64,000 nucleotides of DNA from Streptomyces sp. AV19 (GTDB lineage Bacteria > Actinomycetota > Actinomycetes > Streptomycetales > Streptomycetaceae), in contig NZ_JAEAMR010000016.1 of NCBI RefSeq assembly GCF_015999245.1, forward strand, positions 62,001-126,000. Direction: 5' to 3'. Made by a program: the position numbers and the translations under genes. Under the pieces are notes generated by a model, which ran no database searches, was not told the origin of the DNA, and saw nothing but the letters and a program-made list of their open reading frames with translations. Shown piece after piece: positions 52,290 to 61,456 of this stretch. How positions within the stretch are numbered: position 1 is the stretch's first letter; each line of letters begins with the position of its first letter.

Positions 52290-53423
52290 ATGACCATGGG
52301 CGAGTCCCTCCACACCACGAAGAACTCCGCTGCCGGGCCCGATCGCCCGGAGCTGCAGAAGGCCATCCAGGAGATCGTCGATTCCGGTTTCGCCGGAGTG
52401 CAGCTGCGCGTGCACGACGAGCGGGGCCAGTGGGTCGGCAGCGCGGGGGTGGCCGAGCTGGGCAAGGCCGCCGAGCCGCCGGTCAACGGGCACTTCCGGA
52501 TCGGCAGCAACACCAAGACCTTCACCGCGGCCCTGGTGCTGCGACTGGTGGCCGAAGGAAAGATCGGACTGGACAGCCCGGCGGACGACTACCTGCCCGA
52601 GTTCGGCCTCGACCGACAGATCACGGTGCGGATGCTGCTGCAGCACACCAGCGGGGTGTTCAACTTCACCGGCGAGTTCTTCGAGGACGGGACGGTCGTG
52701 CCGGGCATTCCCTGGCAGGGCCAGGAGTACGTGGACAACTTGTTCCGCACCTACCGGCCCGATGAGCTGGTCCGGCTGGCGTTGTCCAAGCCGGCGCGGT
52801 TCGCGCCGGGCACGGACTGGAGCTACTCCAACACCAACTACGTGCTGGCCAAGCTGCTGATCGAGGAGGTCGCCGGCTGCTCGCTCGCAGAGGAGATGCA
52901 GCGGCGGATCCTGGGGCCGCTCGGGTTGTCGGGCACCATGGTGCCGGGCACCTCGCCGGAGATCCCCGAGCCGCACGCCCACGGCTACTACCGGTACGAG
53001 GACGCCGGCCAGTGGAAGGTGGTCGACGTCACCCGCATGAATCCCTCCTGGGTCTCCGCCGCCGGTGACATGATCTCGACCACCGAGGATCTCCACACGT
53101 TCTTCTCCGCGCTGAATGCCGGCAAGCTCCTGCCGGCCCCGCTGCTGGCCGAGATGCGCAGGCCGTACCCGAAGTCCGGCTACGGCCTGGGGCTGTTCGT
53201 GCAGGACACGGAGTGCGGCGGCACCGTCCTCACCCACAACGGCGGCTTCTTCGGCTGGGGGGCGCTGATGTTCAGCTCGCCCGACGGCAGCACGACCCTG
53301 ACCGCCTCGCTGACCACCGGGGACGCCGAGCTCGACTTCGCCGCCACGGCCGAGGCGTTCCAGAAGGCGCAAAAGAGGCTCGTCAAGGAGGTGTTCTGCG
53401 GCCGGGCAGGCCGGATCGGCTGA
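52290..53423 (+). CDS. Beta-lactamase-family serine hydrolase
   Basis: A 377-residue protein from ATG 52290 (GAGATGGGG upstream); a second ATG is two codons later. Motifs are SNTK (nucleophile and lysine), YSNTNY, and HNGGFFGWG as third element. Residues 60-340 form a class C beta-lactamase/esterase domain. There is no signal peptide, so it is cytosolic, like EstB-type esterases or D-aminopeptidases. Expression is probably induced by the MerR regulator through the adjacent operator, which points to a role in degrading the MerR ligand. Confidence 0.9.
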   Translation: MTMGESLHTTKNSAAGPDRPELQKAIQEIVDSGFAGVQLRVHDERGQWVGSAGVAELGKAAEPPVNGHFRIGSNTKTFTAALVLRLVAEGKIGLDSPADDYLPEFGLDRQITVRMLLQHTSGVFNFTGEFFEDGTVVPGIPWQGQEYVDNLFRTYRPDELVRLALSKPARFAPGTDWSYSNTNYVLAKLLIEEVAGCSLAEEMQRRILGPLGLSGTMVPGTSPEIPEPHAHGYYRYEDAGQWKVVDVTRMNPSWVSAAGDMISTTEDLHTFFSALNAGKLLPAPLLAEMRRPYPKSGYGLGLFVQDTECGGTVLTHNGGFFGWGALMFSSPDGSTTLTASLTTGDAELDFAATAEAFQKAQKRLVKEVFCGRAGRIG

Positions 53424-53615
53424 CGAGCCGGCCGATCCGACTCGGCATACGGGCCGATCACCTCGGGCCCGTATGCCTCGCGCAGCGGCTCCTGCCACTT
53501 CCCGTCCAGGGCCCGCTGCGCCGCCCGCCACATCACGTCATGGACCCACTGCGGCGATACCGGAATGCCCCGGTACCGCAGAAGCACTGGCCGACCCCGG
53601 CCCTGCGCGTCTGGA
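53424..53615. other. Short intergenic region, possible gene scar
   Basis: On the minus strand a frame reads RYRGIPVSPQWVHDVMWRAAQRALDGKWQ before 53480, coding-like but without start or recognisable family. It may be a fragment of a lost gene. Nothing else is seen. Confidence 0.3.
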
Positions 53616-54842
53616 TCACGTGCAGCGCCGGAAGGACAGGACCGCGTTGTGTCCACCGAAGCCGAACGAGGTGCTCACGGCGAGGTCGACCCGTTGCTCC
53701 CGGGCGGTTTTGGTCACCAGGTCCAGCTGGACGTCCGGGTCGACGGTGTCGAGGTTGGCCGTCGGCGGGACAAGTTGCCGTTGAAGCGTCAGCACGGTGA
53801 GCCCCGCCTCCACCGCTCCGCTCGCGCCCATGCAGTGCCCCAACGCTCCCTTGGCCGAGGTCACGCTGGGCGCGTGAGGGAGGACGCGGGCGAGCATCAG
53901 GGCCTCGGTGGCGTCGTTGACCAGGGTCGCGGTGCCGTGCGCGTTGACGTGGTCGACCTCTGCGGGTGTCGCGTCGGCGTCGGCCAGCGCCGCGCGCAAT
54001 GCCGCCTCACCGCCGAGGTGTTCGGGGTGCGGGGCCGTCGCCCGGTACGCGTCGCTGGTGGACCCGCAGCCGGCCAGGACCGCGCGTGGTGCCGCACCGC
54101 GCCGCCGGGCGTCCTCGGCCCGCTCCAGGACCAGTACGGCGGCGGCCTCGCCCAGCACGAAGCCGTCGCGGCCGGCGTCGAACGGGCGGGAGGCCGCTGC
54201 CGGTTCGGTGCGCCGGACCGAGAGCGTGCCCAGCCGGTGGAAGCCCGCGGCCAGCAGGGGGGTGACGGCCGCGTCCGTACCGCCGGCGATGGCCACGTCG
54301 CAGGAGCCGGATGCCAGCAGGTCCCGGCCCAGTGCGATGGCGTTGGCCCCCGAGGCGCAGGCCGCCGACAGGCCCAGGCTCATCCCGTGCGCCCGCAGGG
54401 CCATGGACACCTCGCCCGCGGGCATGTTGGGGAGCAGCTTCGGCACCAGCGTCGGAGCCACCGCCTCGTGGCCCTCCTGGAGCAGACGGCGGTGCTCGTC
54501 CTCGCCCGCCCGCTGTCCGCCGAAGGCCGTGCCGATGATCACGGCCACCCGGGCGCCGTCCCAGGACCCGGGGTCGAGCCCCGCGTCGCGGACTCCTTCC
54601 CACGCCGCCGCCACGGCGAGCTGGGCGCAACGGTCGGTGCGCCACAGGGCACGGCTGTCGAGATGCGCTCCGGGGTCGAAGTCCGGTACGCGGCAGGAGA
54701 AGTCGACCGGCAGACCCGCGAGGTCCGGGTCGGGTGCGGCGGTCGTCACCCCCTCGGAAACGCCCTGCCAGGTCGCTTTGGTGCCGACGCCGGCCGGTGT
54801 CACCATGCCGAGTCCGGTCACCACGACCTCGGGGCGGCTCAC
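53616..54842 (-). CDS. FabF-like beta-ketoacyl-ACP synthase
   Basis: A 408-residue ketosynthase from GTG 54842, overlapping the ACP stop by four bases (GTGA). The catalytic triad is Cys162 in SAACASGAN, His in NAHGTAT and His in GALGHCMGASG. The structural Lys is in SAKGALGH and the C-terminus ends TSFGFGGHN. It is KASII/FabF-like rather than a chain-length factor, since Cys is kept. It condenses malonyl units with an acyl primer on the neighbouring ACP. No malonyltransferase or ketoreductase is in the operon, so these would come from fatty-acid synthesis. Confidence 0.92.
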   Translation of the reverse strand: MSRPEVVVTGLGMVTPAGVGTKATWQGVSEGVTTAAPDPDLAGLPVDFSCRVPDFDPGAHLDSRALWRTDRCAQLAVAAAWEGVRDAGLDPGSWDGARVAVIIGTAFGGQRAGEDEHRRLLQEGHEAVAPTLVPKLLPNMPAGEVSMALRAHGMSLGLSAACASGANAIALGRDLLASGSCDVAIAGGTDAAVTPLLAAGFHRLGTLSVRRTEPAAASRPFDAGRDGFVLGEAAAVLVLERAEDARRRGAAPRAVLAGCGSTSDAYRATAPHPEHLGGEAALRAALADADATPAEVDHVNAHGTATLVNDATEALMLARVLPHAPSVTSAKGALGHCMGASGAVEAGLTVLTLQRQLVPPTANLDTVDPDVQLDLVTKTAREQRVDLAVSTSFGFGGHNAVLSFRRCT

Positions 54843-55096
54843 GGCCGGGGTCCCGTGGCCCGCCGCGCCAGCTTCTGCTCCGCCACGGCCACCAGCTGCC
54901 CGACCGTGTGCCGCGGCGTCACCTCGTCCTCGCCGATCCTGATATCCAGTTCACGGCCCAGGACGTGGAGCAACTCGATCACGGCCAGTGAGTCCAGGTC
55001 CAGGGAAGCCAGGACCGCTTTGGTGTCCATCCTCTCCGGAGGCACGCCGAACTTGGCCGTCAGGATCGCTTCCGCCGTCTCACACGCAAAGGTCAT
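54839..55096 (-). CDS. Acyl carrier protein
   Basis: An 85-residue protein from ATG 55096, overlapping the condensation-gene stop (ATGA). The phosphopantetheine site is Ser36 in LDLDSLAV. Helix I has AEAILTAKFGV; the C-terminus is basic (KLARRATGPRP), which is unusual for an ACP and may aid partner binding. It shuttles the acyl chain between the FabF-like KS and the condensation-like enzyme. Confidence 0.92.
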   Translation of the reverse strand: MTFACETAEAILTAKFGVPPERMDTKAVLASLDLDSLAVIELLHVLGRELDIRIGEDEVTPRHTVGQLVAVAEQKLARRATGPRP

Positions 55097-56547
55097 TCGG
55101 TCTCCCCGTTCGTCCCCGGACAGCCGGTGGCACGGTAGTCACCGGTCTTCGCCACACTGTGGAGCACGCCTCGCACCCGCTCGACGAAGCGGGCGACAGC
55201 GTCACCGGCCGTCTCCGTTCCGGGATGACGCGCGGTCAGCCACACTCCCTCGTCGGTACGGTTGACCCAGAAGTTCACCTTGCTGCCACGGGACTTCATC
55301 CGGACCAGGGGCCGGGCGTTCCATTCGTCCCATCGCCGGGCCCCGGGGATGACCCGTAGGTCGATGAACGACACGAAAGGGAACACCTCCGGCATCCGGC
55401 GCTCCAGCTCCTCGGTGATCCCCAGGACTTCCGCGATCCGTGCGATCGGCTCGCGCCCGACGCTCAGCGCCACCCGGGCCGCCCCGTGCGCGGCCGGCAC
55501 CGCTTCCCGGAACGTCGCCCCGGTACCGAGGTCGATCTCGACCGGTCCCACTCCGACGTACCACCCCATCGAGTGCAGCCACTCCGGCCTCGACCGGGTG
55601 TGCACGGGCATCACGGTCCGGTAGACCGGATCGCCCGTGATCTCCTGGGTTGCCATCGCGAAGGCCGCGAGCAACCCGGCGAGGAACCCGCCGCCCGCGT
55701 CGTGGCACACCTCCTCGACCGCCGCGGCCGCAGGCGCGTCCAGCAGCAGGACGTCCAGCTTGACATGCGGCAACAGCTCGCCCTTGGCGACGCCGAGGGC
55801 GAGCGGGAACTCCAGCAGTCGCTCACCCCCGGCCACGATGAACCGCTCCCAGTGCGCCACGGCCGGGTGGTCACGTCCGATCCGCTCGGCGGCGGCTCGC
55901 TCCCGCGCCCCGAAGTCCACATAACTGCCGATGCCCCGGTGCGTGACCTCCCGCCCCGCGGTAACGGCCGCGTACAGCTCCTGCCACTCCCCGATCGCCG
56001 TCATGGCCGACAAACCATCGGTATACGCGTGATCCAACGCGACGATCACGCTGGTGGAGTCCGTGCGGTCCACGGTCTCCATCACGTGACCGGGCCAGCG
56101 GTTCAGGCCCGTCCCCTCGTCGAGGCGCTGCTCCAGACACCCGCGGAGGTCCTCGTCGTCCGCGAAGTCCCCCAGCACCACGTCCGACACGCGGACGGCT
56201 TCGGAGGCGATGGAGATGTGCTCCAGCCCCGCATCCGTCACCCGGAAGCCGCTGCGCAGCGTCTCGTGCCGTACGACCCACAAGCGCAGCGTCTCGCGCA
56301 ACGCCTCGGCGTCCAACGGGCCGGGCAGCTCGAACCCGAACCCCATCCACATCGGGGTCCGGACGCCCCGCGCGGCGAGCCGCGCGGAGAACCTCAGATG
56401 CCATTCCTGGTTGTACGACACCGGCCGGCCGGCCGCGTCCGGCCATGCGGCTTCCCGGAACGGCTCGGCGTCCAGCGTCCACTCCCTGAGCCTGCCGGGG
56501 CGCACACGGTACTCGGACAGCGTCGTCATCAACATCGCTGCTCTCAT
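55093..56547 (-). CDS. Condensation-domain-like acyltransferase
   Basis: About 484 residues from ATG 56547; ATGs at 56535 and 56529 are alternatives and none has a good ribosome site. The C-domain/PapA catalytic motif HxxxDG is present as LDHAYTDGLS (His173, Asp177). The N-terminal half has FGFELPGPLDAEALRETLRLWVVRHETLRSGF and the C-terminal half VNFWVNRTDEG, both typical of stand-alone condensation or acyltransferase proteins. It probably transfers an acyl chain from the coupled ACP to an amine or alcohol, releasing the product, since no thioesterase is present. Confidence 0.85.
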   Translation of the reverse strand: MRAAMLMTTLSEYRVRPGRLREWTLDAEPFREAAWPDAAGRPVSYNQEWHLRFSARLAARGVRTPMWMGFGFELPGPLDAEALRETLRLWVVRHETLRSGFRVTDAGLEHISIASEAVRVSDVVLGDFADDEDLRGCLEQRLDEGTGLNRWPGHVMETVDRTDSTSVIVALDHAYTDGLSAMTAIGEWQELYAAVTAGREVTHRGIGSYVDFGARERAAAERIGRDHPAVAHWERFIVAGGERLLEFPLALGVAKGELLPHVKLDVLLLDAPAAAAVEEVCHDAGGGFLAGLLAAFAMATQEITGDPVYRTVMPVHTRSRPEWLHSMGWYVGVGPVEIDLGTGATFREAVPAAHGAARVALSVGREPIARIAEVLGITEELERRMPEVFPFVSFIDLRVIPGARRWDEWNARPLVRMKSRGSKVNFWVNRTDEGVWLTARHPGTETAGDAVARFVERVRGVLHSVAKTGDYRATGCPGTNGETE

Positions 56548-57537
56548 TGCCCAGGTGTGGCCCGCCCCATGAGGCGGTGTCCGGTCTTCCACCCGGACAG
56601 GTGAGCTCGGCGGGTACCGCCGACAGCGGCCCCGCCTTCATCCCGGCAGGGAAACGAAGGCCGCTGATACAGGGGCCGGCCGGGATGACGGCGGGCGGCA
56701 TCACGGCCCGCCCGGTCGAAGGCGCGTGGGCCCTTGGCCCCGTCACCGCAGGAAGAGGCCGAACGGAGTACACCGGAAACGTGCCATGGACCGTGCGGAA
56801 GAGAGCAGCTCGAGCACCGGGATTCCCCCGGTCGTCCGGCCGGGGCGAGAACGCCCGCCGACCTCGACTGCCGCTGTGACACCGGGGGCTCCGGTCCACT
56901 TCTGGTGGATGCCGAAGGCGAAGCGGCCGACGGCGCCGGCCCCTTTGCCGCCGTCGACGGCTACGTCGACAACACGGTGTCGCCAGGGGACGGGAGGCCA
57001 GGCAGCAGGAAGGAGCAACCGGTGGCGAGCCCTCGCGAGGCCGGCTGGACCGGCGCACCCCGAGGGCCGCGCCCACGGCACCGATCGGTGACCCTTTTCC
57101 GGTCAACCTACGCCCCGTTTCGAGCACGGTTCAGTTGCCCCTCTATCGCGGATCTGCCGTGATTTGACTGCCCGTCACGACCGTGGACATCCGCAGTGCG
57201 TACGCCGACGGACGCACCTCTCGCCGGCTTCCCGGAAGAGTTCCACAAGCGAAGACCCGCCACGTCTCCACACCTGCGGTCTATACCAATGCCATCGCCC
57301 AGGCCGGAGTGCGGCCGGCCGAACCCTCCCCGCGGGAGTGCCCGTTCGCGAATCTCCGGAACAACTCCCGTGCCATCGACGCCGCCCGCACCGCACGCGC
57401 CGCATTCAGGCCACCGGATGCCATGTTCATGGCGGGAATCGGCTCCCCCAAGGGTGATCAGCATGTTGAAGGGGGAACCGAATTCGCGGCCGGCGCGATG
57501 ACGCCGTGCCCTGTTGACCCCCCACCGAGGAGGAACC
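56548..57537. other. Long region without a supportable gene
   Basis: Nearly 1 kb between the divergent condensation gene and the chitinase. Frames on both strands lack family features, good starts and ribosome sites. A stretch near 56872-56990 (+) reads CDTGGSGPLLVDAEGEAADG and VDGYVDNTVSPGDG, faintly protein-like, but has no start. The region should contain both promoters and the chitinase operator at 57275. Confidence 0.5.
57275..57290 (+). promoter_or_regulatory. DasR-like (dre) site upstream of the chitinase
   Basis: TGCGGTCTATACCAAT matches the DasR consensus core TGGTCTAGACCA at ten of twelve positions. It lies about 250 bp before the chitinase start, as expected for N-acetylglucosamine-controlled chitin genes. 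Confidence 0.6.
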
Positions 57538-58950
57538 ATGCGATTGCGCCCGGTTCTGGCCGTTGCGGCCGCCGCCCCCGTCTTGTTGGCCACCATCACC
57601 GGGGCGGCGGGCGCGTCCCCGGCCTCCCTCAGGGCGACGGCGGCCGGGCACGCCGTCCGGGCGGGGATCGCCGACCCCGACCCGTTGCGCGGCGTACTGC
57701 TGGAAGGGACGGACAAGGCGGTCGTGAAGTGGGTGGGCGACCAGGCCGGCTCCCCGGACCGGGACTGGTCGACCGGTGGCAACTACCACTACAGAATCCT
57801 TCCTTCGTCCGGGAAGGACACCCCCGACGTCGGCTGGAAGCTCCGCTTCACCCTGCCCGAGGGGCAGATCCTCGCCCAGGAGTACGAGCAGGACAACGTG
57901 GTGCAGGACGGCAGCACCGTGACCATCACGCCCAGGGACGGCCACCGCAGGAACCTCCCGGCGGCCGGGATCGGCGTCGTCCTGGAGTGGAAGGCCGACG
58001 ACAAGTACATCGAGGCGGTTCCCGGCGATCCCGAGGAGGCCGCTCCGTTCGCCCCCTACGCGGACGTCGGCCTGTATCCGACGCCGGATCTGGAGGCGCT
58101 CCACCGGGCCTCCGGCGCCCGGCAGTTCAGCACGGCGTTCATCGTGGCCGATCCCCAGGACGGTTCGGTACCGGTGTGGTCCGGACAGCACTCGCAGCCC
58201 GTCTCCGGCAACTTCCTGGTGCCGCAGATCAACAAGCTGCGCAAGGCCGGCGGCGACGTGGTGGTGTCCTTCGGCGGCGCGAGCAACCAGGAACTCGCGC
58301 TGACCATCGGCAGCGCCGCCGGGCTCACCGACGCCTACCGCGGCGTGGCGCAGCGGCTGAAGGCCACCAAGCTGGACTTCGACGTCGAGGGCACCGCCAT
58401 CCTCGACGCCAAGGCCAACACCCGCCGGTCCCAGGCCCTCGCCGCGCTCCAGCGGGAGTACGAGGCGAAGGGGCAGCCCCTCCACATCTCCTACACCCTC
58501 CCCGTCATGGAGGACGGCCTGACCGCGGACGGCATGGCCGTCGTCCGGGACGCCGTGGCCCAGGGCCTCAAGGTCGACACCTGGAACGTCATGACGATGG
58601 ACTACGGGCACCCCGTACCGGACATGGGCGGCGCGGCGATCTCGGCGGGCACCGCGCTGCACGAGCAGCTGAAGCAGGTCTATCCGGGGGCCTCCGACGC
58701 CGAGTTGTGGAAGAAGGTCGGCATCACGCCGATGCTCGGGAAGAACGACCAGCCCGAGGAGACCTTCACCGTCGACGACGCCACCCGGGTGACCCAGTGG
58801 GCGAACCAGAAGCACATCGGCCGTCTGGCCATGTGGCAGATCCAGCGCGACCACCCGTGCGCCAGCGGCAAGGTCGAACTGAACTGTTCCAGCATCCCGG
58901 ACCAGAAGGACTACGAGTTCAGCACCGTGTTCAGTGGGTTCAAGGGCTGA
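57538..58950 (+). CDS. Secreted GH18 chitinase
   Basis: A 470-residue protein with ATG 57538 directly after GAGGAGGAACC. The signal peptide ends GAAGAS. Residues about 40-165 form a beta-rich carbohydrate-binding-like domain (EGTDKAVVKWVGDQ, NYHYRILPSS, GWKLRFTLPEGQ). The catalytic TIM barrel has VVVSFGGASN and the DxxDxE motif as LDFDVEG with acid Glu284, then MTMDYGHP and MWQIQRD. It hydrolyses chitin outside the cell; the insert-poor barrel suggests an endo- or processive bacterial subfamily. Probably DasR-controlled. Confidence 0.93.
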   Translation: MRLRPVLAVAAAAPVLLATITGAAGASPASLRATAAGHAVRAGIADPDPLRGVLLEGTDKAVVKWVGDQAGSPDRDWSTGGNYHYRILPSSGKDTPDVGWKLRFTLPEGQILAQEYEQDNVVQDGSTVTITPRDGHRRNLPAAGIGVVLEWKADDKYIEAVPGDPEEAAPFAPYADVGLYPTPDLEALHRASGARQFSTAFIVADPQDGSVPVWSGQHSQPVSGNFLVPQINKLRKAGGDVVVSFGGASNQELALTIGSAAGLTDAYRGVAQRLKATKLDFDVEGTAILDAKANTRRSQALAALQREYEAKGQPLHISYTLPVMEDGLTADGMAVVRDAVAQGLKVDTWNVMTMDYGHPVPDMGGAAISAGTALHEQLKQVYPGASDAELWKKVGITPMLGKNDQPEETFTVDDATRVTQWANQKHIGRLAMWQIQRDHPCASGKVELNCSSIPDQKDYEFSTVFSGFKG

Positions 58951-58973
58951 GGACGAGACCGCGGAAGGACGGA

Positions 58974-59005
58974 TTCCGGCCGTAAGTGGCCGTATACGGC
59001 CGGAA
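58974..59005 (+). terminator. 11-bp inverted repeat after the chitinase gene
   Basis: TTCCGGCCGTA (58974-58984) pairs perfectly with TACGGCCGGAA (58995-59005). A nested palindrome GGCCGTATACGGCC (58988-59001) overlaps the right arm. Terminator of the chitinase or operator of the next gene. Confidence 0.65.
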
Positions 59006-59105
59006 GTTGTCCGGTCCTGGCGCTGCACCTACTGTCTCCGGCTTCACAGAGGAATGACGCTGTCCCGGTATCGATGGATCGGCACATGAGCCGGAGGGGG
59101 ACGCG

Positions 59106-59852
59106 ATGCGTCGCAGGAGTGTCTTGAAGTCGGCGGCGGCGCCGGCCGTGGCGGGGGTCCTGGGGGCCGGCGGGATCGCCGCCGCGGACGAGCGGCCGGA
59201 GCGCGAAAAGGCGGCAGCCCATGGCCGTTCAACGCCGCTGCGGGTGCAGATCGTGATGTTCGACGGGGCCGAGGAGCAGGACTACATCGCGCCCTACGAG
59301 GTCTTCTCGGCGGCGCGGAAGATCGGCGGGGCCGTCGAGACGGCGTACGTCTCGCTCGACGGTCCCCGGACCGTCGAGTCCGCCTACGGAACGAAGATCG
59401 TGGTCGGCCGGGGCTGGTCACCGCAGTCGGCCGACCTGCTGGTGGTGCCCGGCGGCGGCTGGGGAACCGCCGGGCCGGGCGTCCCCGAGGAGATACGCCG
59501 CGGCGCCCTGCCGCGGGCGCTGGCCGCCGCCCGGCGCCCGGGGCTGGTCATGGCGTCCATCTGCACGGGAGCGATGCTGCTGTCCGCCGCCGGGCTGACC
59601 AAGGGCCGCAACTGCACCACCCATCACAAGGTCAAGGACGAACTGCGCGACCGGGGCGGGATCGTCCGCGACGCCCGCGTCGTGGACGACGGCGACCTGG
59701 TGACGTCCGGCGGGATCACCTCGGGGCTCGACCTCGCCCTGTGGCTGGTCCAGCGGGAACTGGGCGAATCCGACCGGCCCGTCTCGCTGGAGCTGATGCT
59801 GGAGTACGAGCGGCGCGGCACGGTCTGGCGCGCCCCGGGGGCACCCGTGTAG
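59106..59852 (+). CDS. Exported DJ-1/PfpI-family protein
   Basis: A 248-residue protein from ATG 59106 after GGAGGGGGACG. The N-terminus RRRSVLKSAAAPAVAG looks like a twin-arginine signal, so export in folded form is likely. The amidotransferase-like fold shows QIVMFDGAEEQDYIAPYEVF, DLLVVPGGG and the nucleophile elbow Cys153 in SICTGAMLL, with His in TTHHKV. This subgroup resembles the N-terminal ligand domain of GlxA-type regulators but lacks an AraC HTH. It may be a hydrolase, glyoxalase III or chaperone outside the membrane. Confidence 0.85.
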   Translation: MRRRSVLKSAAAPAVAGVLGAGGIAAADERPEREKAAAHGRSTPLRVQIVMFDGAEEQDYIAPYEVFSAARKIGGAVETAYVSLDGPRTVESAYGTKIVVGRGWSPQSADLLVVPGGGWGTAGPGVPEEIRRGALPRALAAARRPGLVMASICTGAMLLSAAGLTKGRNCTTHHKVKDELRDRGGIVRDARVVDDGDLVTSGGITSGLDLALWLVQRELGESDRPVSLELMLEYERRGTVWRAPGAPV

Positions 59853-59857
59853 TCCGC

Positions 59858-60619
59858 TCAGCCCTCGCCCATCAGCTTGCGGATCTCGGTGATGAGCACG
59901 ACGAGGGCCTGGCGCTCGGGGACCGTGGTCTCCGGGTGCCAGAGGTCGATCAGCAGGCAGGTGCGCGGGCGGGTGCCGCGGTTCCACGCCTCGTGCTCGA
60001 AGGAGTAGTCGAAGAGCAGTGTCCTCCCCTCCTCCCAGGCCCGGGTCTCCCCCGCGACCGTGATGCCGCAGCCTTCGGGGATGTCGACGGCCAGGTGCAG
60101 GTTGATGCTGAAGTTCCACAGGTCGCAGTGCGGGGCGATGGACGCGCCGGGCAGCAGGGTGGAGAAGTGGCACTCCAGGAGCGGGCAGATCAGCTCCGTG
60201 TCGACGGCCGACTCCTTGAGCACCTTGTACGCGGTCGGCACGGTGGCGGCCGATTCCTCGACGAGTCCGCCCTTGCGGTACAGGTACAGGGCCTGCCAGT
60301 CCTCCTGGCGGCGCAGGTAGTGCTCGTAGTCCGAGAAGGCGCTGCGGCGCGCCGCCCAGGCGGTCTCCAGTTCGTCCTTGATCGCGGCGTGTGCCGTCTC
60401 GAACGCGTCGACCACGGGGGTGAGTTCCGGGTGCCCGTGGGGGTCGTGCCAGGGCTGCCGGGAGATCCCGGGCAGGACCCACTTGGCGCCCTTCTGGAGG
60501 GGGTGCCGCTCGTGTCGCTGCTGCTTGCGCGGTTCCAGCATCTCCTCGACGCGTACGAGCGAGTCGGGGCCGTGCTCGTCCCGGACGGCGGCGAAGGCGA
60601 GTTCTATCTCCGGTGTCAT
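59858..60619 (-). CDS. Aspartyl/asparaginyl beta-hydroxylase family protein
   Basis: A 253-residue protein from ATG 60619. The ASPH/LpxO-type Fe(II)/2OG domain covers about 120-230, with HCD at 164-166 (APHCDLWNFSINLHL), a distal histidine in SFEHEAW and a 2OG-binding Arg in RGTRPRTCLLIDLWHP. There is no signal or membrane anchor. It lies 36 bp downstream of siderophore-type ABC genes on the same strand. Beta-hydroxyaspartate is an iron ligand in many peptide siderophores, so hydroxylation of an Asp in a nonribosomal siderophore is the favoured role (inference). Confidence 0.85.
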   Translation of the reverse strand: MTPEIELAFAAVRDEHGPDSLVRVEEMLEPRKQQRHERHPLQKGAKWVLPGISRQPWHDPHGHPELTPVVDAFETAHAAIKDELETAWAARRSAFSDYEHYLRRQEDWQALYLYRKGGLVEESAATVPTAYKVLKESAVDTELICPLLECHFSTLLPGASIAPHCDLWNFSINLHLAVDIPEGCGITVAGETRAWEEGRTLLFDYSFEHEAWNRGTRPRTCLLIDLWHPETTVPERQALVVLITEIRKLMGEG

Positions 60620-60655
60620 GGGGATCTCCAGGGTGAGGAGCGGATGGGGCGGGTG

Positions 60656-61456
60656 TCAGCCGGCCGCGCTCTCGGGAACCACGTCCAGGCCGAGCGGGTT
60701 GGCGCCGTAGGTGATGCGGACGACGCCGTCGGCGTGGCGGTCCGCGGTCGCCGCCACGCCGAAGACCTCCCGCAGGAGGCCGGGGGTCAGGACGTCGAGG
60801 ACGGGCCCGGCGGCGACGACCGCGCCTTCGTGGAGGACGACGAGGTGGTCGCAGAGCCGGGCGGCCAGGTCCAGGTCGTGCAGGACGGCCAGGGTCGTGA
60901 TGCCGGTGGAGCGGATGAGGGCGAGGAGTTCGAAGCGGGCGCGGATGTCGAGGTGATTGGTGATCTCGTCGAGGACGAGGAGTTCCGGGCGCTGGGCGAG
61001 CGCCCGGGCGAGCAGGACGCGCTGGCGCTCGCCGCCGGAGAGCGAGGTGAAGTCCCGCTCGGCCAGCGGGCGGGCGCCGCACGCGTCGAGCGCCTCCTCG
61101 ACCGCCGCCCGGTCGTCGGCCCCGTCGCGGTCGAACAGCCCGTGGTGCGGGGTGCGGCCCAGAGCGACGATCTCGGTGACGGACAGCCCGGCCGGGCTCC
61201 CCGCGTCCTGGAGGACGGCGGCGGTGCGGCGCGCGGCGGCGCGGGGCGACAGGGCCCACACGTCGTCCCCGCCGGCCCGGACCACGCCGTGCAGCGGTCG
61301 CAGGGACCGGTAGACGGCCCGCAACAGGGTGGATTTTCCGCTGCCGTTGGGGCCGACGAGGCCGACGATGTCCCCGGGCCGCACCTCCAGGGACACGTCG
61401 CGCAGGATCGGCCGGTGGTCGAGGACGATGTCGAGCTGCTCCACGGTGAGTTTCAT
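60656..61456 (-). CDS. FecE/FepC-type iron-siderophore ABC ATPase
   Basis: A 266-residue ATPase whose ATG 61456 overlaps the permease stop (ATGA). It has Walker A GPNGSGKST, signature LSGGERQRV, Walker B LLVLDEITNHLD and the switch histidine in VLHDLD. The pattern is of the iron-chelate/cobalamin class. It powers import through the FecCD-like permease encoded upstream; cytoplasmic face of the membrane. Confidence 0.94.
   Translation of the reverse strand: MKLTVEQLDIVLDHRPILRDVSLEVRPGDIVGLVGPNGSGKSTLLRAVYRSLRPLHGVVRAGGDDVWALSPRAAARRTAAVLQDAGSPAGLSVTEIVALGRTPHHGLFDRDGADDRAAVEEALDACGARPLAERDFTSLSGGERQRVLLARALAQRPELLVLDEITNHLDIRARFELLALIRSTGITTLAVLHDLDLAARLCDHLVVLHEGAVVAAGPVLDVLTPGLLREVFGVAATADRHADGVVRITYGANPLGLDVVPESAAG

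Noticed and set aside
53180..53656. Minus-strand frame overlapping the end of the serine hydrolase
   Set aside because: Most of it is antisense to a clear gene; only a short coding-like stretch in 53424-53600 remains, without a start or recognised family.
57108..57782. Minus-strand frame before the chitinase
   Set aside because: It overlaps the chitinase signal region and lacks domain features and ribosome site.
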